A stretch of DNA of 64,000 bases from an uncultured Gammaproteobacteria bacterium (lineage in GTDB: Bacteria; Pseudomonadota; Gammaproteobacteria; Pseudomonadales; Pseudohongiellaceae). Under the pieces are notes generated by a model that was not told the DNA's origin, ran no database searches, and saw only the letters and a list, made by a program, of their open reading frames with translations. The stretch covers positions 1 through 64,000 of the forward strand of contig CAIOZF010000098.1 in assembly GCA_903862645.1 (NCBI GenBank). Reading direction: 5' to 3'. The translations under genes were made by a program, and so were the position numbers. Positions 19,448 to 28,886 of this stretch are shown piece after piece; within the stretch, counting starts at the first letter, position 1; every line of letters begins with the position of its first letter.

Positions 19448-20270
19448 TCCCATCTATCCAAGGCTGATGCACCGAGAGGCGCTCGTAGATCCCGACGGCG
19501 CCATACAGCCCTTGGGTAGAGTTAGTTCCGACCCCCTGCGCGGCACCGACCTCACCCACGGCGACTCCCGCAATGCGCCAGCCTTCGGCCGTCTCCAGAA
19601 GTGCCGGGCCACCGCTGTCACCCAGTCCCGGTAAACCTTCCAACTCTACTGCCGCACTGCCGGGCACACGGGGATCATCAAAATTGAAGCGCAGGCGCTG
19701 CGCCGCCGCCGTCACGACATTTCTGGCCATACGGAAGCGTCCATCATCGTGTTGAATACCGATCGTCCCGATGCCGAAGTAACCCCATCCCAGGAACATC
19801 GCGACTCGGTTCAATTCGTCTTCCGCGCGATAGAGGCCGAGGGGCTGGGGCCGCTCCAAGGGGCGATTCAAATGCAGCAGGGCAAGATCCACTTCCACCG
19901 CAGCACGGGTGGCGCCGTCTCGAAACTGATACTCAGGATGGATCGCCACCCGATCTATGCCAACCTCGACGCCGGCGATGTGTACGGCGAATTCGCCACT
20001 GCTGTCGAGCCGCTCCTGTATGGAGGTTTCCTCGACGCAGTGCGCTGCCGTGATGGCCCACTGAGGATCAATCAGCGTGGCCACACAGACCTTGCGCAAC
20101 GCCCGCTGCTCCAGCCAGAACACGGCGGGGAACTGTGTTTCACTGGCCACGTGTCTGGAGTATCCAGTATCATGCCTTATCACGATAGCCTGCGTTTGAT
20201 GCAGGGTGCCCATGGTCACCATCACCAGCACGACCATCACCAACGCTATTCTGGACACTTTTACTGGCAC
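19434..20270 (-). CDS. Secreted trypsin-like (S1) serine protease
   Basis: WAITAAHCVEE (His), VDLALLHLNRP (Asp), GLGDSGGPALL (Ser). Confidence 0.9.
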   Translation of the reverse strand: MPVKVSRIALVMVVLVMVTMGTLHQTQAIVIRHDTGYSRHVASETQFPAVFWLEQRALRKVCVATLIDPQWAITAAHCVEETSIQERLDSSGEFAVHIAGVEVGIDRVAIHPEYQFRDGATRAAVEVDLALLHLNRPLERPQPLGLYRAEDELNRVAMFLGWGYFGIGTIGIQHDDGRFRMARNVVTAAAQRLRFNFDDPRVPGSAAVELEGLPGLGDSGGPALLETAEGWRIAGVAVGEVGAAQGVGTNSTQGLYGAVGIYERLSVHQPWIDGIIGH

Positions 20271-20367
20271 TGCTGATTTCCTGTTAGAAGTGATTTATTG
20301 ATTCAGATATTTACTTATACAGCGCCGACCATTGCGGTCGTACTGCTGATTATTCGAGACCTTCTGC

Positions 20368-20592
20368 ATGAGCATCGAAAACAAGACCCCCGACACTGTT
20401 GTCGAACCGGCCGTCGACCTGGCCGCCACACCTTCCACCAAATCTGCTGAGGCGGATCGGCATTATGAACAGACAGGACTTTATCCGGAGGGAGGGAAAG
20501 CCTTTCGCCTTTACGCCCTGCTGGGCTGGCTGTTGGGAGTCATTGTTTTCATCGCCGCTTCTGCTGCTGTGCTGGACCGCATCCTACTTTAA
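20368..20592 (+). CDS. Small single-TM hypothetical protein
   Basis: 74 aa, one C-terminal TM (LYALLGWLLGVIVFIAASAAVL). Confidence 0.45.
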   Translation: MSIENKTPDTVVEPAVDLAATPSTKSAEADRHYEQTGLYPEGGKAFRLYALLGWLLGVIVFIAASAAVLDRILL

Positions 20593-20616
20593 CAGCAGGA
20601 TAACGCCAGCCGGTGT

Positions 20617-20796
20617 TTAGCCGCCCAAGCGCCTGCTCCGCAGATTGGGACGCGCACGCTTGCGGGTCGCCATCTTGTAAATGCTGTACAGGCGCAGGAC
20701 CATCACCAGACTGGCCACCACCACAAAAATCATGACACTCACGATCAGCCATTGTTCCTGTGTCCAACTACCCGCACTCAACCAATTTTCCAACAT
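20617..20796 (-). CDS. Small single-TM protein with basic C-terminus
   Basis: MLENWLSAGSWTQEQWLIVSVMIFVVVASLVMVLRLYSIYKMATRKRARPNLRSRRLGG. Confidence 0.45.
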   Translation of the reverse strand: MLENWLSAGSWTQEQWLIVSVMIFVVVASLVMVLRLYSIYKMATRKRARPNLRSRRLGG

Positions 20797-21099
20797 GTTG
20801 TGCCCCTGACTACAGATACGCCGAGCTGCCAATCGCGATTCGGCTTTAAAAAAAACGCCGCCATTATGCTGCATAGATCAACGTCGCTTCAATCAAGCAT
20901 CGTCGTGGTGGAACGGGAAGATTGTGTCGCGGACTTACGGTAGATCTGCACGAGAGTGACATCGAACCCTCGCGAAATACAGGTAACGACTACGCTTTCC
21001 GTTTCACGCGAGGTGTCTATAATCACAACGACAACCTGCTGGTACTGGTGGATTTCACCAAGCTGTCTTCGTTGTCGCTTTCGATCTCATGCACAGGTC

Positions 21100-21738
21100 T
21101 TACGATTCGTTGATCATGCTGTCGATGATCTTTTCAATCTCGCGAATACGCTCAAAAGGCTCCTGCAGCTCCAGAAGCGCCTGCTTGCGCTCCAGCGACA
21201 GCGGAATCAGTTCACTCAGCCGCCAGCCTAGCTGTCGCAGATCCTGATAATCGATTGCCATCCCCAGTTGACTGATGGCGGGATGTTGGGCCAGTTGGTC
21301 CAGCAGCCCTACCAGCACCTCATGCTCGTCTTCCACTGCCAGCGCTTCCTCGCCGACAAAATCCACACCGCAGTAATCCACGCTTGCCACCAGCAGCTGA
21401 TCCTGCTCCGACCAGCACTCCTGTACAACAAACTTGTGGCTGCCCTCGACGGTCACACCCAGCAGGCCATTGGGCAACTGGTCCCAGTCCACTACGCGTG
21501 CGTAGGTACCTACCCGATGCACCTCTTGGCGGACTCCCTGCGGGGCTACTTCCTCGCCATCCTTGAGCAGACAGATACCGAAACCGGTCTCCGTCTTCAT
21601 GGCGTGTCGAATCAGATTGATATAGCGCTGCTCGAATATCTGCAGCGGTAGTCGTCCGCGCGGAAACAGCACCGACTTCAGAGGAAACAGCGCGATGATC
21701 TCGGAACCGCGCCGATTTTTGAACTCAATCTCACTCAT
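21100..21738 (-). CDS. Lon substrate-binding (LON-SB) domain protein
   Basis: IALFPLKSVLFPRGRLPLQIFEQRYINLIRHAMKTETGFGICLL; no AAA or protease domain. Confidence 0.9.
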   Translation of the reverse strand: MSEIEFKNRRGSEIIALFPLKSVLFPRGRLPLQIFEQRYINLIRHAMKTETGFGICLLKDGEEVAPQGVRQEVHRVGTYARVVDWDQLPNGLLGVTVEGSHKFVVQECWSEQDQLLVASVDYCGVDFVGEEALAVEDEHEVLVGLLDQLAQHPAISQLGMAIDYQDLRQLGWRLSELIPLSLERKQALLELQEPFERIREIEKIIDSMINES

Positions 21739-21794
21739 GTTCTCTGGTCTTCCTCATCTGACTCGGGTCGTCATTCGCGTGACTACCCCGCGGG

Positions 21795-23231
21795 TCAGTT
21801 CCCCCGCGCGGCCAATGCCTGTAAAAGTTTCTGATGGATGCCGCCGAAGCCGCCATTGCTCATCACTACCACGTCGTCACCCGCCCGACACTCCGCCACC
21901 AACGTCGCCACGATGGCATCAATACTATCGAATACCTGGGCCGGACGCGGACTGGCTGCGGCAATGCTGCGCAGATCCAACGCTGCTGAGCCGGCATCGA
22001 ACCACAGCGTCAGGTCCGCACTGTGACAAGCTTCGCCCAGCGCCAACTGATGCACGCCCATCTTCATGGTGTTGGAGCGCGGTTCGATAACGGCAATCAA
22101 GCGCCCGCTGCGGCCGGCACTGGTAAACTTTGCTCGCATCCCCCGCAGGGTAATTTCGATCGCAGTGGGGTGATGCGCGAAATCGTCGAACACTCTTACG
22201 CCGCCGGGCTCGCCCAATAGTTCCTGACGCCTTTTAACGCCACCAAAACTCGCCAACGCCTCACAGGCGACCTCGACAGCGACACCGGCATGGTGCGCCG
22301 CGGCCACTGCCGCCAGCGCGTTGCGAACATTATGGCTGCCGCCCAGTTCCCATTGAACGCGATGACTGCCAGCATCCACTCCGCGATTGCGTTTGCCCAG
22401 CTCAAACTCGCTGCCATCTTCGCGGCACAGACGGGCATACCAAGAGATGGTCTCCTGACTGGCCGCTCCGTCAGCGACAGAGGCGCTCCTGCCGGCGTCC
22501 AGCAGTTCCATGTATTGATGCCGACTCCAGCACCCCTGTTGCAACACCTCCTTGAGGTTATCGTCGTCTCGTGGCGAGATGATGAGACCATTGCCTGGAA
22601 TTATTCGCACCAGGTGGTGGAACTGGCGCTGGATGGCCGCGACGTCCGGGAAGATATCACCGTGGTCGAACTCCAGATTATTGAAGATGGCCGTCCGCGG
22701 TGAGTAGTGCACAAACTTGGAACGTTTGTCGAAGAAAGCGCTGTCGTACTCGTCGGCCTCCACCACAAAAAACGGGGCATCACCGAGATCTGCCGAGGCT
22801 GGAAAATTCTTGGCCACGCCACCTATCAGGTAGCCGGGTTTGAGTCCGGCACAGGTCAGAATCCAAGCCAGCATGGAGCTGGTAGTGGTCTTGCCGTGGG
22901 TGCCGGCGACAGCCAGCACCCAGCGACCGCGCAGCACGAAACGGGACAACCACTCTGGCCCTGAACAGTACTCGAGCCCATGCTCCAGGACATACTCCAC
23001 AGCCGGGTTGCCGCGCGATAGCGCGTTACCGATTACGACCAGATCAGGATGAGGCTGCAGGTGCGCGGGAGTGAAGCCCTGCTGCAACACAATGCCTTGT
23101 TCTTCCAGCTGAGTACTCATGGGTGGATAAACATTGGCATCAGACCCGCTGACGGTGTGCCCCAGTTGTTTGGCCAGTACAGCCAGGCTGCCCATGAAGG
23201 TGCCGCAGATACCTAGAATATGTATGTGCAT
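21795..23231 (-). CDS. mpl: UDP-N-acetylmuramate:L-alanyl-gamma-D-glutamyl-meso-diaminopimelate ligase
   Basis: MHIHILGICGTFMGSLAVLAKQLGHTVSGSDANVYPPMSTQLEEQGI; AGTHGKTTTSSMLAWIL; VFDDFAHHPTAI. Confidence 0.97.
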   Translation of the reverse strand: MHIHILGICGTFMGSLAVLAKQLGHTVSGSDANVYPPMSTQLEEQGIVLQQGFTPAHLQPHPDLVVIGNALSRGNPAVEYVLEHGLEYCSGPEWLSRFVLRGRWVLAVAGTHGKTTTSSMLAWILTCAGLKPGYLIGGVAKNFPASADLGDAPFFVVEADEYDSAFFDKRSKFVHYSPRTAIFNNLEFDHGDIFPDVAAIQRQFHHLVRIIPGNGLIISPRDDDNLKEVLQQGCWSRHQYMELLDAGRSASVADGAASQETISWYARLCREDGSEFELGKRNRGVDAGSHRVQWELGGSHNVRNALAAVAAAHHAGVAVEVACEALASFGGVKRRQELLGEPGGVRVFDDFAHHPTAIEITLRGMRAKFTSAGRSGRLIAVIEPRSNTMKMGVHQLALGEACHSADLTLWFDAGSAALDLRSIAAASPRPAQVFDSIDAIVATLVAECRAGDDVVVMSNGGFGGIHQKLLQALAARGN

Positions 23232-23448
23232 AAATCAATCTCGTGGTGGCACCGGCCCTCGTGGGGTCAATGCAAATCTTCAATTGCGAATCTTCAAAAG
23301 CAGAGCAGCAGACACAACCGGGCAAGAACCTGCACGTACTTCGGGTCTTATCTGCAAGTCGGTCGTGCATTGTCGCAAAATTGTACATGCAGTAACATCC
23401 CGGCGACTCCATGTCAGCAGCAGAGCCTTCACACGAGTGCAACCACGC

Positions 23449-24105
23449 ATGGACAGGATAGAGATCATTCACACGCCGCCCACAGCATCGGAAAGTTTCT
23501 GGGACTATTCCAATCGTATCTACCGAAAAAGCGGTGTGACTCAGTGCTGCCTGTCATTGCAAGATCTCTACGGACTGGACGTGAATCTGCTGCTGTTCGC
23601 CTGCTGGCATGCACGCTCAAGAGGGCTGTTTGCATCCACTATGCTGAATCATGCCCTGGCTTTTTCTAGTGCGTGGTCAGTCCATGTCGTCAACCCCCTG
23701 CGCAATGCCCGCCGCTGGATGAAGACGCAGATGCAAAACGATGCACTACCTCTCGAAGATACTGCATTCACTGCAAAATTCAGCAACCTGCGCGAGCAGA
23801 TCAAAGGTATAGAGTTACAGTGCGAAAAATTTCAGGAGCACACGCTTGAGTCGCTGGCCACAGCGCCTGAGCTGTCATTGAGCCTTGAAATGCAGATTGC
23901 CTCGGCGGTCTACAATCTGCATTGCCTCCTGGATGACGCTGCCAATCCCCGGCATATCCCGCACCCACTGCCTCTGCGAGATTTCCTCGCCACGCTGATT
24001 CTCAACGCTCTGGATCAGGACCCCGACGACCCCGTCATCCTGCAGGCCGTGAGCCGTGAATTGACTGCGCAGGCTCGCGACCTGCCCGCAGACGGGCATC
24101 GGTAG
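23449..24105 (+). CDS. TIGR02444 (DUF2390) family protein
   Basis: FWDYSNRIYRKSGVTQCCLSLQDLYGLDVNLLLFACWHA is typical; ATG at 23449 chosen inside the longer ORF. Confidence 0.8.
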   Translation: MDRIEIIHTPPTASESFWDYSNRIYRKSGVTQCCLSLQDLYGLDVNLLLFACWHARSRGLFASTMLNHALAFSSAWSVHVVNPLRNARRWMKTQMQNDALPLEDTAFTAKFSNLREQIKGIELQCEKFQEHTLESLATAPELSLSLEMQIASAVYNLHCLLDDAANPRHIPHPLPLRDFLATLILNALDQDPDDPVILQAVSRELTAQARDLPADGHR

Positions 24106-24171
24106 CACTCCCGCAGCATCGACCACGAAAAGAATACGTCGGCCAGATAGATCAAGATGGCGAGCCTAGAA

Positions 24172-24741
24172 TCAGGACTTGCGAATGCCTTCCCAGCGTC
24201 TGACGATGCCTGCGTCGATATCAAACAGATCCAATACACGCCCGACGCTGTGGTTGATCAGATCATCGATGGTCTGCGGATTGTTGTAGAGCGCCGGCAT
24301 CGGAGGCGCGATGATCGCCCCCAGCTGGCAGGCCTTTAGGAGCAGCTCGCAGTGACCGGCGTGCAGCGGCGATTCGCGGGGCATCAGCACCAGACGGCGG
24401 CGCTCCTTGAGCACCACGTCGGCCGCACGAATCAGCAGGTTGTCGGCATAGGAGTGCACGATGGCCGACAAGGATTTCATCGAGCAAGGCGCCACGATCA
24501 TACCGTCGGTCCTGAACGAACCACTGGCAATCGACGCCGCCATGTCGTTGATCGGGTGAACGTGATCAGCCAGCGCCTGAACATCGGCGAACGCCCATTG
24601 CGTTTCTATGGCGATGTTCATACGCGCCGACGGCGTCATGATCAGATGCGTCTCCACCTCCGGTAAAGTCTTCAATATCTCCAGTAGACGAATGCCATAA
24701 ATCAGCCCGCTCGCTCCCGACATTCCAATCGTTATCCGCAT
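24172..24741 (-). CDS. ubiX: Flavin prenyltransferase UbiX
   Basis: ITIGMSGASGLIYGIRLLEIL, GSFRTDGMIVAPCSMKSLSAI, RLVLMPRESPLHAGHCELL. Confidence 0.96.
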   Translation of the reverse strand: MRITIGMSGASGLIYGIRLLEILKTLPEVETHLIMTPSARMNIAIETQWAFADVQALADHVHPINDMAASIASGSFRTDGMIVAPCSMKSLSAIVHSYADNLLIRAADVVLKERRRLVLMPRESPLHAGHCELLLKACQLGAIIAPPMPALYNNPQTIDDLINHSVGRVLDLFDIDAGIVRRWEGIRKS

Positions 24742-24865
24742 GATCTTTCCTCAAAAACTTTCTCTTCTATACCCTCACACACCCGGCGCGCCGTTGCCTT
24801 GCAAACCGGCGGCAAGGTAACATCCTGCTTCCCTTTCAACGGTCAGACTAGCAGGTTCTCTCACC

Positions 24866-26125
24866 ATGGCCAAACCAAACCTATTCTATGCCCAGTCCGG
24901 CGGCGTCACCTCCGTCATCAATGCCAGCGCCTGCGGAGTGATCGAAACTGCCCGTCTGCACAAGGACAAGATCGGTCGCGTGTACGCCGGTCGCAATGGC
25001 ATCATCGGCGCCCTGCAAGAGGAGCTGATCGACACTGGCAAGGAGCTGGCGGGCACTATCGCGGCGCTGCGCTACACTCCGGCCGGCGCCTTCGGCTCCT
25101 GCCGCTACAAGCTCAAGAGCATCGAGGAGAATCGCAGCGAATATGAGCGCATGATGGAAGTCTTCAAAGCGCATAACATTCGTTATTTCCTCTACAACGG
25201 CGGTGGCGACTCACAGGATACGGCCAACAAGGTCGCGCAGTTCAGTATTCAGCAGGGTTTTCCAATTCAGTGCATCGGCGTGCCCAAGACAGTCGACAAC
25301 GATCTGCCGATTACTGACAATTGCCCCGGCTTTGGTTCAGTCGCCAAATATGTGGCGGTCTCGATTCGCGAGGCGGGTCTTGATGTGGCCTCCATGTGCG
25401 AGAGTTCCACCAAAGTGTTTGTGATGGAAGTGATGGGCCGGCATGCGGGCTGGATCGCCGGAGCGGCGGGACTGGCGGCCGAGCAGGAGGGCGATGCGCC
25501 GCACATCATCCTGTTCCCCGAGATCGCCTTCAATCAGAAGAAATTCCTGCAGAAAGTACAGAGCTGCGTGAAGCAGTATGGCTACTGCGCCATCGTTGTC
25601 TCGGAAGGTGCACAGAACAAGGACGGCAGCTTCCTCGCAGATGCGGGCGGCAAAGATGCATTTGGTCATGTGCAACTGGGCGGCGTGGCACCATTCGTGG
25701 CCGAGATGGTGACGAGAGAATTGGGTTACAAGTATCACTGGGCAGTATCGGACTACCTGCAGCGTGCGGCACGCCATATCGCATCTGCCACTGACGTGGA
25801 GCAGGCCTATGCCATGGGTCAGGCAGCGGTGGAATTTGCACTGGCTGGCAAGAATGCGGTGATGCCGACCATCGTGCGCAAGCCCGGCAAGAAATACAGC
25901 TGGAGTGTGGGAGAGGCGAAACTTTCTGATGTCGCCAACGTCGAGAAAACCATGCCGCGCGAGTTCATCAGCGAAGACGGTTTCAGCATCACGGCTGCAG
26001 CGCGTGCCTACTTCACGCCGTTGATTCAGGGCGAGGATTATCCGCCCTACAAGGACGGCCTGCCAGATTATGCGCGCTTGAAAAAAGTGCTGGTGGAGAA
26101 GAAGCTGAAACCTTGGAAAGGCTGA
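24866..26125 (+). CDS. 6-phosphofructokinase, probably pyrophosphate-dependent
   Basis: NGGGDSQDTANKV and PKTVDNDLP (Lys in PKT-DND and Asp in GGxDS favour PPi over ATP), MGRHAGWIAGAAGLA. Confidence 0.9.
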   Translation: MAKPNLFYAQSGGVTSVINASACGVIETARLHKDKIGRVYAGRNGIIGALQEELIDTGKELAGTIAALRYTPAGAFGSCRYKLKSIEENRSEYERMMEVFKAHNIRYFLYNGGGDSQDTANKVAQFSIQQGFPIQCIGVPKTVDNDLPITDNCPGFGSVAKYVAVSIREAGLDVASMCESSTKVFVMEVMGRHAGWIAGAAGLAAEQEGDAPHIILFPEIAFNQKKFLQKVQSCVKQYGYCAIVVSEGAQNKDGSFLADAGGKDAFGHVQLGGVAPFVAEMVTRELGYKYHWAVSDYLQRAARHIASATDVEQAYAMGQAAVEFALAGKNAVMPTIVRKPGKKYSWSVGEAKLSDVANVEKTMPREFISEDGFSITAAARAYFTPLIQGEDYPPYKDGLPDYARLKKVLVEKKLKPWKG

Positions 26126-26180
26126 GGCTTAATTGGGTGTGCGTCTTCGAGACGGCGGCGTGAGGCGGCAGGAGGCTTCA

Positions 26181-26257
26181 GCGACGGACCGCGCCCCTCC
26201 GGGGTGCCCTCTCTCCGCAAAAAGCCTAGGGTCTTTTTGCTGTGTTCCTCGCTGGTC
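26181..26257. repeat. Copy 1 of an intergenic inverted-repeat element
   Basis: GCGACGGACCGCGCCCCTCCGGGGTGCCCTCTCTCCGCAAAAAGCCTAGGGTCTTTTTGCTGTGTTCCTCGCTGGTC is a diverged reverse complement of 26449-26527. Confidence 0.75.
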
Positions 26258-26416
26258 TTTTATGTCGCTGATGCCCCTTGCCACCTCGCGCCACCTCGAT
26301 GAGTGCCATACGAACCGAGTTGCAGATTCTACACACAGCGCCTGTGAGGAGATCTACCCTCAAGCTCATCACCTATGATGGTTTTACATTCCCTGCGTTG
26401 CACCTGCCGGCTACAA

Positions 26417-26549
26417 GGGGCGTTGTCCATGCCCACCGGCGACAATCAGGGCCAGCGCCGAACGCAGCAAAAAGACCTTGGGCTTTTTGCGAAGGGAGGG
26501 CACCGCGGAGCGGCGCAGGACCGTCGCCGGTGGGCATGGGCAACGCCCC
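26417..26549. repeat. 133-bp element bounded by 27-bp inverted repeats, enclosing copy 2
   Basis: GGGGCGTTGTCCATGCCCACCGGCGAC (26417-26443) and GTCGCCGGTGGGCATGGGCAACGCCCC (26523-26549) pair at 26 of 27 positions. Internal hairpin GCAAAAAGACC-TTG-GGCTTTTTGC. Confidence 0.8.
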
Positions 26550-26582
26550 GAATACGATCGCGAGCAGGGCTCGCTCACACAG

Positions 26583-27458
26583 TTAGTCTTCAGCAGTCAC
26601 GACATTCAGCTTGCGGGCATCGATGACCAGTTTCGCCGCCACGACCACAAGCAGCAGCCCTACGCCTAGAATCTGATTCAACTCCGGGAACGCCAGCTTC
26701 TGCCCGACATACACCAGTATGAGCGCCAGCACGTTACGCACCCAATGCTCACCCACAACACCAGTCATATGGCTGCCGATCCAGATGCCGGGAATGGAAC
26801 CAATCAGCAGCGTGCCCAGCAGGCCATAATCCACCGTCCCCAGACTCGCGTGTCCAAGCCCTGCAACCAGAGTGAGCGGCACCGCGTGGGCCACATCAGT
26901 GCCGACGATTCTGTTGATGTGAATTTTGGGATACAACAGCAGGAGTGCGGTGACACCCAGGGCGCCAGCGCCCACGGAGGTCAGGGTCACGACGAAACCC
27001 AGGATCATGCCCAGTACCAGTGTCAACGCGGCAATGACTTTGGGATTGAGCCCGCTTTCACGATGCATGGATGTCACCAGCTCATGACGAAACAGCACCG
27101 ACAATGATGTGATCAGCAGCGCGATGCCGAGCCAGAATTTGATCTGGTCGACCAGGTCTCCCGACCCCAGGTCCAGCTCGCTAAGATAAAGCGTGGTGAT
27201 AAAAGAGACCGGCACGCTGCCAGCTGCCATAGTGCCAACGATGCGCCAGTCAATATTGCCCAGTTTACCGTGTGCAAAAATGCCTGCGGTCTTGGTGATG
27301 CTGGCGTACAGCAGATCGGTGCCGACGGCGACCGCCGCCTTGACGTTGAAGAACAACAACAAAATCGGGGTCATGAGAGAACCGCCTCCCACTCCCGTCA
27401 ACCCTACCAACCATCCGACGACGAATCCGGCGATGATATAACCCGGCTCAATAGACAT
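26583..27458 (-). CDS. TauE/SafE (DUF81) family permease
   Basis: GFVVGWLVGLTGVGGGSLMTPILLLFFNVKAAVAVGTDLLYASITK; second repeat TSVGAGALGVTALLLLYP. Confidence 0.94.
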   Translation of the reverse strand: MSIEPGYIIAGFVVGWLVGLTGVGGGSLMTPILLLFFNVKAAVAVGTDLLYASITKTAGIFAHGKLGNIDWRIVGTMAAGSVPVSFITTLYLSELDLGSGDLVDQIKFWLGIALLITSLSVLFRHELVTSMHRESGLNPKVIAALTLVLGMILGFVVTLTSVGAGALGVTALLLLYPKIHINRIVGTDVAHAVPLTLVAGLGHASLGTVDYGLLGTLLIGSIPGIWIGSHMTGVVGEHWVRNVLALILVYVGQKLAFPELNQILGVGLLLVVVAAKLVIDARKLNVVTAED

Positions 27459-27560
27459 AGTGCCTCCGCAAAAGAGGCCCGCACTATAGCAGCAGCCTTA
27501 GCACAAAACTAAGACTTAAAAGCTATCTGTTAGGCTTATTTTTTCTAAGAGCGCAAAGAG

Positions 27561-28205
27561 TCACGGAGCCAGACGTTCAACGTTCCATTGCTCGCCTGCC
27601 TGCAGCGTGTACTCGAATCGATCATGCAGACGGTGCTGGCCACCCTGCCAGAACTCGATCTGCTGCGGGCGCACACGATAGCCCCCCCAGAACTCGGGCA
27701 GCGGTATCTCTCCCTGTTCGAACTTGCGGCTGATGGCATCGAACTGCTGCAGCAGCACCTCTTTGGATGCCAGTGGCCGACTCTGCGCGGAAGCCCAGGC
27801 GGCCAGCTGACTCTCTCGGGGACGGGAGAGAAAATATTGCAGCGACTCGTCGGTCATCACTTTTTCGACCACTCCGCCGATCGCCACCTGACGTTCGATG
27901 GCGTGCCAGGGGAAGTGCAGGCTGACCTTGCTGTTGCAACTGATCTCACGAGCCTTGCGACTGTCGTAATTGGTGAAGAAGGTAAAACCCTTGTCATCGA
28001 TACCCTTCAGCAGCACGATCCGCTGACTCGGCTGACCATCGCGCCCGACCGTAGCAACGGTCATGGCATTGGCATCGGGCAACCCCATATCGATCGCTTC
28101 CTGCATCCAGCGCGCAAACAACTCGAGGGGATTGGTGGTGAGATCATTGTTGTCCAGCCCGCCCTTGAGATACTCACGACGTATTGCTTTGAAATCCATA
28201 CTCAC
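27561..28205 (-). CDS. pdxH: Pyridoxamine 5'-phosphate oxidase
   Basis: RREYLKGGLDNNDLTTNPLELFARW, TNYDSRKAREI, FWGGYRVRPQQIEFWQGG. Confidence 0.97.
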   Translation of the reverse strand: MSMDFKAIRREYLKGGLDNNDLTTNPLELFARWMQEAIDMGLPDANAMTVATVGRDGQPSQRIVLLKGIDDKGFTFFTNYDSRKAREISCNSKVSLHFPWHAIERQVAIGGVVEKVMTDESLQYFLSRPRESQLAAWASAQSRPLASKEVLLQQFDAISRKFEQGEIPLPEFWGGYRVRPQQIEFWQGGQHRLHDRFEYTLQAGEQWNVERLAP

Positions 28206-28229
28206 TCAATCCTTACAGACTCAAAATAG

Positions 28230-28844
28230 CTAATTCACGAACTCGCCATACTCCCATAACTGCTGGCGTATGGTGCCACGCGGGTAGTGGAAGGTACCCG
28301 GTCCATGCTTGTCATTGGCGAAGAATCCGCCAACGTACTTCTGACCGTCCGGCCATCGGTAAGTTCCTTGACCGCTGAAGAAATCATCCCGGAAATCCCC
28401 GGTGTAATTCTCAACATTCTCGGAGAGCCAGTGCTCGGTATACTTGTTCTCAGTCCAGTCATTCAACCCGAAAAAATAGGAGCCTTTGCCGTGCCGCAGA
28501 TTTTTTTTCCATTCGCCGATATACAGATCGCTCTTGCCATTGAAGTAAGTGCCACGTCCATTTTTTATACCTGCTTCCCAGTTACCGTCGTAATAAGCGC
28601 GCTCTGAGTAGGAAACCATTTCGGTCAACTTGCCACTACCGTGGTACAAACCATCCTTGAAATTGCCACGATAGACATTCGTGCCAAATGTGGTTTTTAT
28701 TTCCTGCGTTCCGTATCCGCTCTCACAGTCACCGAAGATGCACTGCCTGCTCAGTTCACGCAGCTCCTGCTCCTTTACAGCGAGTTGTGCGTGCGTCACA
28801 CCACTCAGCAGCACGATGAACAGGGCAGCTATAATTCTCATCAT
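28230..28844 (-). CDS. Secreted MORN-repeat protein
   Basis: Signal peptide; repeats YRGNFKDGLYHGSGKL, YDGNWEAGIKNGRGTYF, YIGEWKKNLRHGKGSYF, YTGDFRDDFFSGQGTYRW, YVGGFFANDKHGPGTF. Confidence 0.92.
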   Translation of the reverse strand: MMRIIAALFIVLLSGVTHAQLAVKEQELRELSRQCIFGDCESGYGTQEIKTTFGTNVYRGNFKDGLYHGSGKLTEMVSYSERAYYDGNWEAGIKNGRGTYFNGKSDLYIGEWKKNLRHGKGSYFFGLNDWTENKYTEHWLSENVENYTGDFRDDFFSGQGTYRWPDGQKYVGGFFANDKHGPGTFHYPRGTIRQQLWEYGEFVN

Positions 28845-28886
28845 GATGATCTCCTCGATACCCGATCAAAAATTTTTAAAATCCTA

